Notes under the pieces: generated by a model
The model's database searches: none
What the model saw: the letters and a program-made list of their open reading frames with translations, nothing else
What the model was told of the DNA's origin: nothing
Position numbers and translations under genes: made by a program
Assembly (NCBI RefSeq): GCF_014838825.1
Contig: NZ_JACYMO010000004.1
Span: 62,001 to 126,000 of the forward strand
Direction: 5' to 3'
Source of the DNA: Erwinia persicina
GTDB lineage: Bacteria; Pseudomonadota; Gammaproteobacteria; Enterobacterales; Enterobacteriaceae
Length of the DNA: 64,000 nucleotides
Shown: piece after piece, positions 49,176 through 60,806 of the stretch
Position numbering within the stretch: the stretch's first letter is position 1
Layout of the letters: each line of letters begins with the position of its first letter

Positions 49176-50367
49176 ACGTTCTCTTTATCGCTGGCAGGCG
49201 GTTGACGATGAGGGCGGACTCCATCAGGGATACCGCTTTGCCGCCAGCCCGCTGCAGATTGCCAGTGATCTGGCGGCGGCAAGTCAGCTACCGCTGAAGA
49301 TCTCGCACGACCGCCGCTACGCCCCACGGCACTGGAAATGGGCGCATAAAACAGCCTTTGTGCGCCAGTTATCCACCTTGCTAAAGGCGGGAATGTCCCT
49401 GTCAGGGTGCTTACAGCTGCTGGCTGAGGATCACCCTGAACCGGGCTGGCAGGCGCTGCTTTCCGGCCTGCAACACAGCATCTCGGCTGGCACACCCTTT
49501 TCAGAAGCGTTAACGCACTGGCCTGACGTCTTTCCGCCGCTGTATCCGGCACTGATTCATATCGGCGAACTGACCGGTGAGCTGGACGAGTGCTGCCTGC
49601 AGCTGGCCAATCAGCAGGAGCGTCAGCACCAGTTGCAGATGAAGGTGAAAAAAGCCCTGCGCTACCCCCTGTTTATTCTCGTAGTGGCACTGCTGGTCAG
49701 TCTGGGGATGCTGGTCTTTGTTCTGCCTGAGTTCGTCGCTATCTACAAGACGTTTAATGCTCCCCTTCCCGCCTTTACCGCCGCTGTTATCGCTTTTTCA
49801 CAGCTTCTGCAACAGCAGGCACTGATGATGATCGTCAGTGTTGCCGTTGCAGCACTCATCTGGAGGCACCGTCGCAGGACGTCTCTGCGCTGGCAGCGCG
49901 TGGAACAGCGTTTACTGCTTCGTTTGCCCCTGGTCTCGACGCTTTGTCAGGGCAGCCTGTTAAGCCAGATTTTTACCACTCTGTCTCTGACACAGCGGGC
50001 TGGACTGACATTACTTCAGAGCCTGCAGGCCGTGGAAAAGACACTGTCACCGCTGATCTGGCGTGAGGCTATTGGCGAATTACAGCGCCACATTGAGGCA
50101 GGTCATCCCCTGCATCAGGCCCTGAAATCTCATGCGTTGTTTACGCCTCTTTGCTACCAGTTAGTGAAGGTGGGTGAAGAGTCTGGTTCGCTGGATACGC
50201 TGCTGTTCAGGCTGGCGAACTGGCATGAACAACGCACCCACCAGCTGGCAGATACGCTCGCGGCGGCGCTGGAACCGCTGATGATGGTGGTGATTGGGGG
50301 GATTGTCGGTACGCTGGTGGTGGCCATGTATCTGCCCGTATTTCGCCTGGGGGATGCGCTGGGGTAG
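49168..50367 (+). CDS. hofC: Type IV pilus inner-membrane platform protein HofC
   Basis: 399 residues of the GspF/PilC family, with two homologous cytoplasmic domains (FVRQLSTLLKAGMSL near 60 and IFTTLSLTQRAGLTL near 270) and three membrane helices (about residues 165-190, 215-235 and 370-390). It is the platform for the HofB ATPase. It overlaps hofB and ends just before a GC-rich hairpin shared with guaC. E. coli HofC is 400 residues. Confidence 0.92.
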   Translation: MSKRSLYRWQAVDDEGGLHQGYRFAASPLQIASDLAAASQLPLKISHDRRYAPRHWKWAHKTAFVRQLSTLLKAGMSLSGCLQLLAEDHPEPGWQALLSGLQHSISAGTPFSEALTHWPDVFPPLYPALIHIGELTGELDECCLQLANQQERQHQLQMKVKKALRYPLFILVVALLVSLGMLVFVLPEFVAIYKTFNAPLPAFTAAVIAFSQLLQQQALMMIVSVAVAALIWRHRRRTSLRWQRVEQRLLLRLPLVSTLCQGSLLSQIFTTLSLTQRAGLTLLQSLQAVEKTLSPLIWREAIGELQRHIEAGHPLHQALKSHALFTPLCYQLVKVGEESGSLDTLLFRLANWHEQRTHQLADTLAAALEPLMMVVIGGIVGTLVVAMYLPVFRLGDALG

Positions 50368-50371
50368 ACAT

Positions 50372-50393
50372 GCCCCGCCCGACGGGGCGGGGC
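50372..50393. terminator. GC hairpin between convergent hofC and guaC
   Basis: GCCCCGCCC and GGGCGGGGC pair around a 4-nt loop, five bases after the hofC stop. It has no U-run on either strand. Confidence 0.55.
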
Positions 50394-50401
50394 TGGCCGG
50401 T

Positions 50402-51442
50402 TTAGCGGTTAAAAACGCGGTTTTCCTGCTCGTTAACGCGGATAAACGTTGTGCGCTTGGTCAGCTCTTTCAACCTTTCGGCACCCACATAGGTACAGGC
50501 TGAACGCAGCCCTCCCAGGATATCCAGAGCGGTGAGTTCGACCGGCCCCCGCACCGGCAGCTTAACGGTTTTCCCCTCCGCTGCCCGGTACTGTGCCACA
50601 CCGCCAACATGACGTTTCATTGCTGACTCTGAGCTCATGCCATAGAACAGCATAAATTTTTCGCCCTGTTCTTCGACGACCGTGCCCTCACATTCATCGT
50701 GAGCCGCCAGCATCCCGCCGAGCATGACAAAATCAGCACCGCCGCCGAAGGCTTTCGCAACATCGCCAGGTACCGAGCAGCCGCCATCGCTGACAATCTG
50801 GCCGCCAAGACCGTGTGCCGCATCTGCACACTCAATCACGGCGGACAGTTGCGGATAGCCCACGCCGGTTTTCACTCGGGTAGTGCAGACCGACCCCGGC
50901 CCGATGCCCACTTTGACAATATCGGCCCCGGAGAGGATCAGTTCCTCCACCATTTCCCCGGTCACCACGTTACCGGCACAGATAGTTTTACCCGGGCAGG
51001 CTTCGCGGGCACGCCGCAGAAAGGCGACAAAGTGCTCGGAGTAACCGTTCGCCACGTCAATGCAGATAAAGTTCAGCGCCGGGGACAGCGCCAGAATCTG
51101 CTGCAGCTTGAGGAAGTCAGCCTCAGAGGTTCCGGTAGACACCATCACATGCTGAAGCACCTCCGGCGTGGAACGCTCAACGAACGCCCGCCACTGCTCA
51201 ACGCTGTAATGTTTATGCACTGCGGTGAGAATATCGAACGAGGCCAGCGCCTGCGCCATACTGAAGGTACCGACGGTGTCCATATTCGCCGCAATAATGG
51301 GTACGCCAGACCAGGCGATGCCTGAATGCTTGAAGGTAAACTGACGCTCCAGCTCAACCTGAGAACGGCTTTGCAGCGTGGAACGCTTTGGCCGGATTAG
51401 AACATCTTTGAAGCCCAACTTAATATCTTCTTCGATACGCAT
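50402..51442 (-). CDS. guaC: GMP reductase
   Basis: 346 residues. It converts GMP to IMP with NADPH and release of ammonia. The IMPDH/GMPR barrel shows the catalytic cysteine loop [31 protein letters not shown], and [29 protein letters not shown]. Unlike IMP dehydrogenase it lacks a CBS domain. It is flanked on the 3' side by hofC and divergent from coaE. The DNA downstream of guaC is a known attachment region for I-F3 CRISPR-associated transposons in other bacteria; none is inserted here. Confidence 0.96.
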   Translation of the reverse strand: MRIEEDIKLGFKDVLIRPKRSTLQSRSQVELERQFTFKHSGIAWSGVPIIAANMDTVGTFSMAQALASFDILTAVHKHYSVEQWRAFVERSTPEVLQHVMVSTGTSEADFLKLQQILALSPALNFICIDVANGYSEHFVAFLRRAREACPGKTICAGNVVTGEMVEELILSGADIVKVGIGPGSVCTTRVKTGVGYPQLSAVIECADAAHGLGGQIVSDGGCSVPGDVAKAFGGGADFVMLGGMLAAHDECEGTVVEEQGEKFMLFYGMSSESAMKRHVGGVAQYRAAEGKTVKLPVRGPVELTALDILGGLRSACTYVGAERLKELTKRTTFIRVNEQENRVFNR

Positions 51443-51571
51443 AACAAATTTCCTGGTTGATGGCGTTGATGCAGTGACGCACCTGACGAGCTACGCTTGT
51501 TGTCACAAGCTGAGTGCCAGCTCCAGTGACGCTATCATACGCGCTAAAAACGCGCCGACAAGACTGCGAAA

Positions 51572-51600
51572 TTGACTTTAATTACGTTACAATCTGATAA
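51572..51600 (+). promoter_or_regulatory. Candidate sigma-70 promoter of coaE-zapD-yacG
   Basis: TTGACT (51572-51577) and TGATAA (51595-51600) with a 17-bp spacer, about 90 bp upstream of coaE. Confidence 0.5.
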
Positions 51601-51690
51601 ATTTATCTGTGAATTTGTCTTGTGACCTGTATCGCAAAACGGTGTATACGGCGTAAACGCAGTTCATCAAGGCACTGAGAGTTGAGTCCT

Positions 51691-52302
51691 ATGCGCTATA
51701 TCGTGGCGCTGACCGGTGGTATCGGCAGCGGGAAAAGCACCATTGCAAATGCCTTTGCCGGGCTGGGTGTGGATGTTGTCGATGCCGATGTCATCGCTCG
51801 CCAGGTCGTTGAAAAGGGACAACCCGTTCTGGACGTCATCCATGCCCGCTACGGCGATGAGGTTCTGCATCTGGATGGCGCGTTAAACCGGGCCGTTCTG
51901 CGTCAGAAAATCTTCAGTTCACCGCAGGAAAAGCGCTGGATTGATAATTTGTTACATCCGCTTATCCACGCCGCAACCCAACAGCAGTTAGCATTAAGCC
52001 GATCGGCATGGTGTTTGTGGGTCGTCCCCCTGCTGGTTGAAAATAACTTACAGCATCTTGCTGACCGGGTACTGGTCGTCGATGTTGACCGGGAAACACA
52101 GCTGAACCGCACCATGCGTCGTGACAATATCAGTCGCGAACAGGCGGAAAATATTCTTGCGGCGCAGGCGACGCGCGAAGCGCGCCTGGCAGTAGCAGAT
52201 GACATTATTGATAACGGCGGATCGCCTGAAACGGTGATCGCGCACGTTGCCGCCCTCCATCAGCGTTATCTGGCGCTGGCGGCGGCAGCCTATCGGGATT
52301 AA
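51691..52302 (+). CDS. coaE: Dephospho-CoA kinase
   Basis: 203 residues. It phosphorylates the 3'-OH of dephospho-CoA, the last step of CoA synthesis, using ATP. The P-loop is [11 protein letters not shown] at residues 8-18, and [25 protein letters not shown] and the lid-region ATREAR are conserved. ATG 51691 (MRYIVALTG) matches the family; TTG 51682 is in frame but unlikely. It is followed four bases later by zapD, and the coaE-zapD-yacG cluster is typical of gammaproteobacteria. Confidence 0.95.
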   Translation: MRYIVALTGGIGSGKSTIANAFAGLGVDVVDADVIARQVVEKGQPVLDVIHARYGDEVLHLDGALNRAVLRQKIFSSPQEKRWIDNLLHPLIHAATQQQLALSRSAWCLWVVPLLVENNLQHLADRVLVVDVDRETQLNRTMRRDNISREQAENILAAQATREARLAVADDIIDNGGSPETVIAHVAALHQRYLALAAAAYRD

Positions 52303-52306
52303 CTGT

Positions 52307-53050
52307 ATGAGCACAACCGTTCTCTTTGAGCACCCTCTGAATGAAAAAATGCGCACCTGGCTGCGTATTGAATTTTTACTTAAGCAGCTGACGGCCAGTC
52401 AGAAAATCGTCGATCACCTTAGTGCCCTGACCTTTTTTCGCAATGCCGCAGAACTGCTGGATGTCTTTGAACGAGGTGAACTGCGCACGGAGATATTAAA
52501 AGAGCTGGAACGCCAGCAGCAAAAACTGCTGGGCTGGGCAGACGTTCCCGGCGTTGATATGTCACGCATTAATCTGCTGCGTGGCGAACTCAAGCAGTGT
52601 GGCGCTGCGTTAATGGCCGCCCCCCGTACGGGCCAGGTTCTGCGGGAAGAGCGCATGATCGGTCTGGTCCGCCAGCGTCTGAGTATCCCGGGCGGATGCT
52701 GTAGTTTTGATCTGCCGACGCTGCACATCTGGTTGCATATTGACCAGTCGCTGCGTGATCAGCAGGTCACCACATGGATAAATTCGTTAGCCCCGATACA
52801 GGATGCGCTGACAATCATTCTCGATCTGATTCGGCAGTCAGGGATCTTCCGCAACCACACCAGCCTGAATGGCTTCTTCCAGGATAATGCGGAAGGTGCA
52901 GACCTGCTGCGGATGCAGCTCCGACTGGATGATGCACTCTACCCACAGATTTCCGGCCATAAGAGCCGCTATGCCATCCGTTTTCTGCCGCTGGACAGCG
53001 AGCGCGGTGAGGTACCTGCCCGCTTCGATTTCGAGCTGGCCTGTTGTTAA
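52307..53050 (+). CDS. zapD: Cell division protein ZapD
   Basis: 247 residues, identical in length to E. coli ZapD. It cross-links FtsZ protofilaments and promotes Z-ring bundling through the FtsZ C-terminal peptide. Conserved stretches are [36 protein letters not shown] and [23 protein letters not shown] 52307 was chosen over the longer frame, which would run back into coaE. It is presumably co-transcribed with coaE and yacG. Confidence 0.95.
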   Translation: MSTTVLFEHPLNEKMRTWLRIEFLLKQLTASQKIVDHLSALTFFRNAAELLDVFERGELRTEILKELERQQQKLLGWADVPGVDMSRINLLRGELKQCGAALMAAPRTGQVLREERMIGLVRQRLSIPGGCCSFDLPTLHIWLHIDQSLRDQQVTTWINSLAPIQDALTIILDLIRQSGIFRNHTSLNGFFQDNAEGADLLRMQLRLDDALYPQISGHKSRYAIRFLPLDSERGEVPARFDFELACC

Positions 53051-53060
53051 GGGAAAAGTT

Positions 53061-53264
53061 ATGAATGATGTCACCGTAGTGAACTGTCCGACCTGCCGCA
53101 AACAGGTCATCTGGGATGAACTGAGCACCTGGCGGCCCTTCTGCAGCAAGCGCTGCCAGCTGATCGACCTTGGAGAGTGGGCCGCTGAGGAGAAACGCAT
53201 CCCCAGCAGCGGCGATCAGACCGACAGCGATGAATGGAGCGAACAGCCTTTCGATCGCGAGTAG
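53061..53264 (+). CDS. yacG: DNA gyrase inhibitor YacG
   Basis: 67 residues, a zinc-finger protein that binds GyrB and inhibits DNA gyrase in E. coli. Four cysteines C9, C12, C28 and C32 (NCPTC, PFCSKRC) form the zinc site, and [21 protein letters not shown] is nearly identical to E. coli. It ends the coaE-zapD-yacG operon and converges on mutT with 12 bases between. Confidence 0.95.
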   Translation: MNDVTVVNCPTCRKQVIWDELSTWRPFCSKRCQLIDLGEWAAEEKRIPSSGDQTDSDEWSEQPFDRE

Positions 53265-53276
53265 ACTCGCTGGCGC

Positions 53277-53666
53277 TTAAGCGCTGGCTTTCAGACGGGC
53301 AACGATTTCGACGTTGGCAGGAGGAAACTCTTCCGCCTGCAACTCCCGCTGGGGAACCCAGCGCTGAGGTTGCCCTTCACGCCCGTACGGTTCCCCCTTC
53401 CAGCGGTCGACGATAAAAAAATGCAGCGTGACGCGCAGATCGTCATAGGTGTGATCCACCGTATCATAGGGGGTCGCGTTGACGACTTCGATACCCGTTT
53501 CCTCCAGCAACTCACGCTTCAATGCCTGCTCGGGTGTTTCGTCTGCTTCCATCTTGCCCCCCGGGAACTCCCAGCGGTTCGCCATGTACGAACTGGCGGA
53601 ACGCTGCGCTAAAAAAATGTCACCGTCCCGGCGAATAATCCCTACGGCCACTTGCAGATGTTTCAT
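53277..53666 (-). CDS. mutT: 8-oxo-dGTP diphosphatase MutT
   Basis: 129 residues from the second of two tandem ATGs, matching E. coli. It hydrolyses 8-oxo-dGTP to the monophosphate, preventing A:T to C:G transversions. The Nudix box GGKMEADETPEQALKRELLEETGIEV is complete. In E. coli mutT directly follows secA on the same strand; here a prepilin peptidase gene, in the opposite direction, lies between them, so mutT has its own promoter. Confidence 0.94.
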   Translation of the reverse strand: MKHLQVAVGIIRRDGDIFLAQRSASSYMANRWEFPGGKMEADETPEQALKRELLEETGIEVVNATPYDTVDHTYDDLRVTLHFFIVDRWKGEPYGREGQPQRWVPQRELQAEEFPPANVEIVARLKASA

Positions 53667-53870
53667 CATATCCTCACTTCACTGACGTATTTTCCCGCCA
53701 CTATTCCAGCCTTGTCTGTCAATGACAAGGTGTTATCAGCGCAAGACTGGAAAGATCGAGCCTCGCCGCATCGCTGAAATGTAACGTGATGCAAATGCGA
53801 TCTCCCCTGCTCCGCTATCTGCCTGCGGCGCTATAGTCGCCATAGTGTAGATAAAGGGGAGTGACAGAGT

Positions 53871-54653
53871 ATGGATGCTGAATCGGAATGGATTTACCGG
53901 ACGTTAATGGGCTTGTGCGGACTCTGCGTGGGTAGCCTGCTTAACGTCATTGTTTACCGCGTGCCGCTAATTTTACAGAGAAATGCCCCGCGCCGCGTCA
54001 GCCTGTGGTTCCCCGGTTCGTTCTGCCCCCGATGTGGAAAAACGCTAACACCGGGCGACAACATACCGCTGGTGAGCTGGATAGCATTACAGGGATGCTG
54101 TCGCTGGTGTCAGGAGCCCATATCGTGGAGATATCCTGCCACGGAAGCCATAACCATGCTGCTGACGCTGCTCACGGCCTCTCTCCTGCCTGCCGGACCG
54201 TTGCTGGCGGCAGCGCTACTGCTGGGCTGGTGGCTGCTGACTCTGGCGCTTATCGACGGCCTGCACTTTCTGCTGCCAGACTGTCTCACGCTTTCGCTGC
54301 TGTGGCTGGGCCTGCTCTGTCATCTCGCTGGCATCGTGCCTTCGGTCACTCTGGCACAGGGCGTGGCCGGTGCCGCAACAGGTTATAGCGTCTTCAGGGG
54401 GCTGGCGGGGATCTATAAATCACTGTCCGGTAAAGAGGGGTTGGGGAGAGGTGATGCGAAGCTGCTGGCGGCGGGCGGTGTATGGCTGGGCTGGCAGGCT
54501 CTCCCCGCCGTGCTGTTGCTGGCGTCATTGGGGGGATTGATGACGTTTACAGTGGCACGTCTCTGGCTCAGGCGGCCCCTCTCTGCCCCGGCTCCCTTTG
54601 GTCCGGCTCTGTCCATCGCCATCTGGCTGGTGTTTATCTGGCAAAACCGATAA
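53871..54653 (+). CDS. Prepilin peptidase (A24 family)
   Basis: 260 residues, a polytopic inner-membrane aspartyl protease (GspO/PilD family). It cleaves prepilin leaders such as that of PpdD and methylates the new N-terminus. The zinc-binding cytoplasmic loop has CPRC and CRWC; the two catalytic aspartates lie in LTLALIDGLHFLLPD and GLGRGDAKLLAAGG. About eight membrane helices follow. Its place between mutT and secA is not that of E. coli gspO, but pilus genes and coaE-yacG-mutT are linked in other gammaproteobacteria. It converges on secA. Confidence 0.88.
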   Translation: MDAESEWIYRTLMGLCGLCVGSLLNVIVYRVPLILQRNAPRRVSLWFPGSFCPRCGKTLTPGDNIPLVSWIALQGCCRWCQEPISWRYPATEAITMLLTLLTASLLPAGPLLAAALLLGWWLLTLALIDGLHFLLPDCLTLSLLWLGLLCHLAGIVPSVTLAQGVAGAATGYSVFRGLAGIYKSLSGKEGLGRGDAKLLAAGGVWLGWQALPAVLLLASLGGLMTFTVARLWLRRPLSAPAPFGPALSIAIWLVFIWQNR

Positions 54654-54680
54654 AAAAAGGGCCGGAGGATCTCCGGCCCT
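54652..54680 (-). terminator. secA terminator
   Basis: AGGGCCGGAG and CTCCGGCCCT form a 10-bp stem with a 3-nt loop. On the minus strand it is followed by a T7 run, making it a strong terminator for secM-secA. Confidence 0.85.
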
Positions 54681-54701
54681 GATGCAGATATCGGTGGCTG
54701 A

Positions 54702-57407
54702 TTACGCCAGGCGACCGTGGCACTGCTTGTATTTTTTACCTGAACCACACGGGCAGAGATCGTTGCGGCCCACTTTACGCTCACCGGTTTGCGAGGAAAG
54801 AGACGCTGCAGCTTCCGTTTCTGCATCGACGTGGCTCAATTGCTGCTGCTGCGCCAGGTGCTCTGCTTCCAGACGGCGCTGTTCTTCCATCTGTTCAATT
54901 TCTTCCGGCATGCGCACCTGCACCTTGCTCAGGGTGCTGATCACTTCATACTTCAGTGATTCCAGCATGGCGGCAAACATGGCGAAGGACTCGCGCTTAT
55001 ACTCCTGCTTAGGATCCTTCTGCGCATAACCGCGCAGATGAATGCCCTGACGCAGATAATCCATCGCGGCCAGGTGCTCTTTCCACAGGGAGTCCAGCGT
55101 CTGCAGCATGACGCCCTTCTCGAAGTTGCGCATCATTTCCACGCCAACCACTTCTTCTTTACGCTGATACTGCTGTTTCGCCTCATCCATAATGCGGTCA
55201 CGCAGCGTCTCTTCATGCAGATCGGGCTCTTTATCCAGCCACTCTTTAATCGGCAGGTTGAGGTCGAAATCATTGCTCAGGCGTTCCTGCAGCCCTTCAA
55301 CATCCCACATTTCTTCCAGTGACTGCGGTGGAATGTAGCTGTCGATAGTCGCCTTGAAAACGTCATCGCGAATACTGGCGATGGTTTCTGACACGTCAGA
55401 TACGTCCAGCAGCTCATTACGCTGTGAATAAATCGCGCGGCGCTGATCGCTGGCCACGTCATCATACTCCAGCAACTGCTTACGAATATCGAAGTTACGG
55501 CTTTCCACTTTACGCTGCGCGTTGGCAATCGCCTTGGTCACCCACGGATGCTCAATCGCTTCGCCCGGCTTCATACCCAGCTTACGCATCATATTGGTGA
55601 CACGATCCGAGGCAAAAATACGCATCAGCGCATCTTCCATTGACAGGTAGAAGCGGGATGAACCGTTATCCCCCTGACGCCCAGAACGGCCGCGCAGCTG
55701 GTTATCGATACGGCGTGATTCATGACGCTCCGTACCGATGATATGCAAACCACCGGAAGCCAGTACGGCATCGTGGCGGATCTTCCACGCGCTTTTGATC
55801 GCGTCGATCTGTTCAGCGGTCGGGTTTTCAATCGCAGCAATCTCTGACTGCCAGCTACCACCGAGCACGATATCCGTACCACGACCCGCCATGTTGGTAG
55901 CGATAGTCACGGCGGAAGGCTGACCCGCCTGCGAGACGATATCCGCCTCACGGGCGTGGAATTTGGCGTTCAGTACTTCGTGTCTGATGCCAGCCTTCGT
56001 CAGCTCCTCGGATACCACTTCTGATTTTTCAATCGAAATGGTACCGACCAGAACGGGCTGGCCGTTAGCGGTACGCTCACGGATATCTTCGATGATCGCG
56101 CCGATCTTCTCCATTTCCGTCATATAGACCAGATCAGGCAGATCCTTACGCACCATCGGACGGTTGGTCGGCACTACGATAGTGTCCAGCTTGTAGATAG
56201 AGCTGAACTCAAATGCTTCCGTGTCAGCCGTACCGGTCATCCCGGCCAGTTTGTTATACAGACGGAAGTAGTTCTGGAAAGTGATCGAGGCCAGCGTCTG
56301 GTTCTCGTTCTGGATTTCCACGCCCTCTTTCGCCTCTACGGCCTGGTGCAGGCCATCAGACCAGCGACGGCCCTGCATGGTACGGCCGGTATGTTCGTCA
56401 ACGATGATCACTTCACCGTCTTTCACGATGTAGTCCACGTCACGCGTAAACAGCACGTGTGCGCGCAGCGCCGCCGTCACATGGTGCATCATCATGATGT
56501 TGCCCGGCGAGTAGAGGGACTCTCCTTCCGCCATAATGCCTTCGCTGACCATCAGTTCTTCAACGGCAACCAGGCCGCGTTCGGTCAGGTGAACCTGGCG
56601 AGATTTCTCATCCACCGAGAAGTGGCCTTCACCCTGGAAGCTGTCGGAATCTTCTTTTTCCTGACGGATCAGGTTCGGGATGATTTTGTTGACCTGGATA
56701 TACAGCTCAGAGCTGTCTTCTGCCGGGCCGGAGATGATCAGTGGCGTACGGGCCTCATCGATCAGAATGGAGTCAACCTCATCCACCAGCGCATAATTCA
56801 GCTTACGCTGTACGCGGTCTTCCGGGCTGAACGCCATGTTGTCGCGCAGGTAGTCAAAGCCGTATTCATTATTGGTGCCGTAGGTGATATCAGCAGCATA
56901 CGCGGCGCGCTTTGCCGGTGCTGGCATGCCCGGCAGGTTGATACCAATGCTCAGACCAAGGAACTCAAACAGCGCGCGGTTATTTTCCGCATCACGCTGG
57001 GCCAGGTAGTCATTGACGGTCACCACGTGTACCCCCTGGCCGCTCAACGCATTGAGGTAAGCCGGCAGGGTCGCCGTCAGGGTTTTACCTTCACCGGTAC
57101 GCATTTCTGCGATGCAGCGATCGTTCAGCACCATACCACCCAGCAGCTGCACGTCGAAGTGACGCATGCCGAATACGCGTTTGCTGGCCTCACGCACCGT
57201 GGCAAACGCCTCCGGGATCAGGCTTTCCAGCTCTTCGCCTTTTTCAAGGCGCGCGCGGAACTCAACGGTTTTCGCTTTCAGCTCATCGTCAGACAGCTTC
57301 TCGAAATCCGGCTCCATCTTGTTGATCGTTTCAACAGTCTTACGCATACGGCGCAGCGTGCGGTCATTACTGCTACCAAAAACTTTGGTTAATATTTTAG
57401 TTAACAT
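54702..57407 (-). CDS. secA: Preprotein translocase ATPase SecA
   Basis: 901 residues, E. coli length. The motor ATPase that pushes unfolded preproteins through SecYEG. Walker A is MRTGEGKTL (about 102-110), DEAD-box-like [26 protein letters not shown] in motor domain 2, and the C-terminal zinc-binding tail [14 protein letters not shown] (SecB/phospholipid-binding). It follows secM in one transcript; secM arrest exposes the secA start site when export is poor. The gap to secM is 72 bp. Confidence 0.97.
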   Translation of the reverse strand: MLTKILTKVFGSSNDRTLRRMRKTVETINKMEPDFEKLSDDELKAKTVEFRARLEKGEELESLIPEAFATVREASKRVFGMRHFDVQLLGGMVLNDRCIAEMRTGEGKTLTATLPAYLNALSGQGVHVVTVNDYLAQRDAENNRALFEFLGLSIGINLPGMPAPAKRAAYAADITYGTNNEYGFDYLRDNMAFSPEDRVQRKLNYALVDEVDSILIDEARTPLIISGPAEDSSELYIQVNKIIPNLIRQEKEDSDSFQGEGHFSVDEKSRQVHLTERGLVAVEELMVSEGIMAEGESLYSPGNIMMMHHVTAALRAHVLFTRDVDYIVKDGEVIIVDEHTGRTMQGRRWSDGLHQAVEAKEGVEIQNENQTLASITFQNYFRLYNKLAGMTGTADTEAFEFSSIYKLDTIVVPTNRPMVRKDLPDLVYMTEMEKIGAIIEDIRERTANGQPVLVGTISIEKSEVVSEELTKAGIRHEVLNAKFHAREADIVSQAGQPSAVTIATNMAGRGTDIVLGGSWQSEIAAIENPTAEQIDAIKSAWKIRHDAVLASGGLHIIGTERHESRRIDNQLRGRSGRQGDNGSSRFYLSMEDALMRIFASDRVTNMMRKLGMKPGEAIEHPWVTKAIANAQRKVESRNFDIRKQLLEYDDVASDQRRAIYSQRNELLDVSDVSETIASIRDDVFKATIDSYIPPQSLEEMWDVEGLQERLSNDFDLNLPIKEWLDKEPDLHEETLRDRIMDEAKQQYQRKEEVVGVEMMRNFEKGVMLQTLDSLWKEHLAAMDYLRQGIHLRGYAQKDPKQEYKRESFAMFAAMLESLKYEVISTLSKVQVRMPEEIEQMEEQRRLEAEHLAQQQQLSHVDAETEAAASLSSQTGERKVGRNDLCPCGSGKKYKQCHGRLA

Positions 57408-57479
57408 AATAAATAATTTCTCTCTGCCACCGCCTTGAACGATGGACGCTTAATGTTTGATTTTAAACAGACGCTATTG

Positions 57480-57986
57480 TTATGAATTAAGAGACGAGAA
57501 AGGTCCGGCACGAATGCCCTGAACCTGAGCCAGCCAAAGGCCGGTTTGATGACGGGGAGCGGCTTCAACCTGACGTTGCGCCGTATAGCGAATAATGACC
57601 GGCGGTTTCGCCTCGTGGGTCAGCAGCGCATTCAGCGTGTCCAGCAAGGCCAGCTTGTGCGCCTGAAGCGGCTGTTCAGCCACGGCAGCGGGTGAAGCCG
57701 AGGGAGTCAGCGTGAAGGACAGGTGACGAATGACCGTGCGGATGGCGTGCTGATGCCAGTAATCTACGCTAAATGATGAACGTCGGGCGGAGTCAATAAG
57801 GGCAAGGCTGTCGAAGCGCGCAGCGGTGCCAATATCCAGGCTTCGTGACGAGGTTTCTGCTAAGGTAGTGCGATCGTGCGCTGACGCGTGAGGCAGGCCA
57901 AGACTCGCCGCGACCATCCCCAACAGGAGATGCGGCCAGAAATAGCGTCTGCCAAATTGTCGCCAACGATTAAGAATACCGATCAC
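57480..57986 (-). CDS. secM: Secretion monitor SecM
   Basis: 168 residues. A secreted regulator whose nascent C-terminus stalls the ribosome, unfolding the mRNA that masks the secA ribosome site. The N-terminus matches E. coli from the GTG at 57986 ([29 protein letters not shown] signal region). [18 protein letters not shown] is conserved. The arrest motif reads [13 protein letters not shown], keeping W155, G161, I162, R163, G165 and P166 equivalents. The equivalent of F150 is His, I156 is Leu, S157 Ala and A159 Val. It ends six residues after the stall proline. Confidence 0.93.
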   Translation of the reverse strand: MIGILNRWRQFGRRYFWPHLLLGMVAASLGLPHASAHDRTTLAETSSRSLDIGTAARFDSLALIDSARRSSFSVDYWHQHAIRTVIRHLSFTLTPSASPAAVAEQPLQAHKLALLDTLNALLTHEAKPPVIIRYTAQRQVEAAPRHQTGLWLAQVQGIRAGPFSSLNS

Positions 57987-58007
57987 TGTGTTCCGCCGGA
58001 GCTTGTT

Positions 58008-58523
58008 ATGCGAGATAGTCGCCCACAATCAATTGAAAGTTTTTTCGATATGGCTCAGGAGCAGAGCGTACTGCAAAACGTGCAGCAGCGTGCTATTGCC
58101 CTGAATAAACTGAATCGCGCAGTACAGGGGGTTATTCCTGCTCAGCTGCATCCCTGGTGCCGTGTGGCAAACTTCCGTCAGGGGATTCTGGTCATCGAAA
58201 CGGCTAACGCCAGCTGGTTGATGCGCTTACGCTACGAACAATCCAGCCTGCTGTCAGCTTTACGTGCGCAAATATTACCATCATTGACGTCAATCGACAT
58301 CAGGATAAATCCTTCGCTGGCTGCAAAAGGGCAGGAATCTGTGCAAGAAAACAGCACTCGAGCAAAAGACGCAGAGAAACCGCCGTTAAGACAGATCAGT
58401 GAGCAAAGTGCAGAGATTTTACGGAGTGTCGCGAGCCAGAGCCCGGAAAAACTGAAGAAGATATTAGAACGACTGGCCTCACTGGCCGGAGAGGGTACCA
58501 GCTCAACCAGTCGTAATAAGTAG
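58008..58523 (+). CDS. DUF721/DciA family protein
   Basis: 171 residues from ATG 58008 (GGAG six bases upstream), starting [58 protein letters not shown]. The pattern fits the DUF721 family, of which DciA is the ancestral DnaB helicase operator; KH-like segment [26 protein letters not shown]. The C-terminus (140-171) is basic and helical. In E. coli this place, between lpxC and secM, has no such gene. It diverges from secM with 21 bp between starts. Whether it is functional in replication is unknown, given that enterobacteria use DnaC. Confidence 0.8.
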   Translation: MRDSRPQSIESFFDMAQEQSVLQNVQQRAIALNKLNRAVQGVIPAQLHPWCRVANFRQGILVIETANASWLMRLRYEQSSLLSALRAQILPSLTSIDIRINPSLAAKGQESVQENSTRAKDAEKPPLRQISEQSAEILRSVASQSPEKLKKILERLASLAGEGTSSTSRNK

Positions 58524-58531
58524 GTTCAGGC

Positions 58532-59467
<936 letters not shown>

Positions 59468-59552
59468 TTAGCCATCCGACCATCAGTTTACTCCACTGAC
59501 GGGCGAATACTTTAACACAAAGAGCGAAGAATCCCAATTTCTCGGGTTATTC

Positions 59553-60707
59553 TTAGTCTGCCTGCTTACGCAGGAAGGCCGGAATATCCAGATAGTCAGG
59601 CTCTTTGTTCGTTTGTGCACCCGGATCGTTCACCACTTTCGCCGCCGGTTTTTGCTCCTGCGGCAGCGGTGCCATACCGTGCTGCTGATAACGATTGTCC
59701 ATCAACGGCTGCGTGGTCTGCTTGCTGGTCACCAGGGTGATCTCAGGACGCTTATCCATGCCGATACCGGTTGCCACGACGGTGACGCGCAGTTCGTCAT
59801 TCATTTCCGGATCCAGTGAGGTACCGATAACCACAGTCGCGTTATCGGAAGCAAACGCACGGATAGTGTTACCCACGGTTTCAAACTCATCCAGACGCAG
59901 GTCGAAGCCGGCAGTGATGTTCACCAGTACGCCGCGCGCGCCGGACAGGTCGATATCTTCCAGCAGCGGGCTGGAGATGGCCATTTCAGCCGCTTCTTCA
60001 GCACGATCTTCACCGCAGGCCACACCGGAGCCCATCATCGCGTAGCCCATTTCAGACATCACGGTGCGCACGTCAGCAAAGTCGACGTTCATCAGACCCG
60101 GACGGGTGATCAGCTCAGCGATACCCTGCACGGCGCCTTTCAACACGTCGTTCGCTGCGCCGAATGCGTCCAGCAGTGAGATACCGCGACCCAGCACTTT
60201 CAGCAGCTTGTCATTTGGGATGGTGATCAGTGAGTCAACGTGCTTAGACAGCTCGGCGATACCCTGCTCAGCAAATGCCATGCGCTTCTTGCCTTCAAAG
60301 TTGAAAGGCTTTGTCACCACGGCAACGGTCAGAATACCCAGTTCTTTGGCGACTTCAGCCACCACGGGCGCTGCACCCGTTCCGGTACCGCCCCCCATAC
60401 CTGCGGCGATAAATACCATGTCTGCACCTTCCAGTGCCTGGCGCAGTGCTTCACGATCTTCTTCAGCAGAGTTTCGGCCCACTTCCGGGTTTGCACCCGC
60501 GCCGAGGCCTTTAGTAATGCCATTACCGATCTGAATGGTCTGGCCCACTGCTGTTTTGCGCAGTGCCTGAGCATCGGTGTTTACCGCGAAGAACTCAACG
60601 CCTTCGATACGCTCACGCACCATGTGCTCAACGGCGTTACCGCCGCCGCCACCGACGCCGATGACTTTAATCACCGCGTCATTGGTTAATTCCATAGGTT
60701 CAAACAT
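59553..60707 (-). CDS. ftsZ: Cell division protein FtsZ
   Basis: 384 residues. The tubulin-like GTPase forms the Z-ring. The GTP-binding motif is [15 protein letters not shown], the T7 synergy loop lies in [21 protein letters not shown], and the C-terminal conserved peptide [14 protein letters not shown] binds FtsA, ZipA and ZapD. It follows ftsA (99 bp) and precedes lpxC as in E. coli. ZapD at 52307 is its bundling partner. Confidence 0.97.
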   Translation of the reverse strand: MFEPMELTNDAVIKVIGVGGGGGNAVEHMVRERIEGVEFFAVNTDAQALRKTAVGQTIQIGNGITKGLGAGANPEVGRNSAEEDREALRQALEGADMVFIAAGMGGGTGTGAAPVVAEVAKELGILTVAVVTKPFNFEGKKRMAFAEQGIAELSKHVDSLITIPNDKLLKVLGRGISLLDAFGAANDVLKGAVQGIAELITRPGLMNVDFADVRTVMSEMGYAMMGSGVACGEDRAEEAAEMAISSPLLEDIDLSGARGVLVNITAGFDLRLDEFETVGNTIRAFASDNATVVIGTSLDPEMNDELRVTVVATGIGMDKRPEITLVTSKQTTQPLMDNRYQQHGMAPLPQEQKPAAKVVNDPGAQTNKEPDYLDIPAFLRKQAD

Positions 60708-60806
60708 AATTTCTCTCCGTTATGTGCCTGTTCGCCTGGAGATCACTAATAACGATACCCGCAACGTAAATTTGCTTAGGTATAGCATGATCCCCTTTGG
60801 TAAAAA

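Noticed and set aside
50372-50401. I-F3 CRISPR-transposon end near guaC
   Set aside because: The guaC end is a known attachment site for such elements, but hofC lies directly beyond, with no transposon ends, tns or cas genes.
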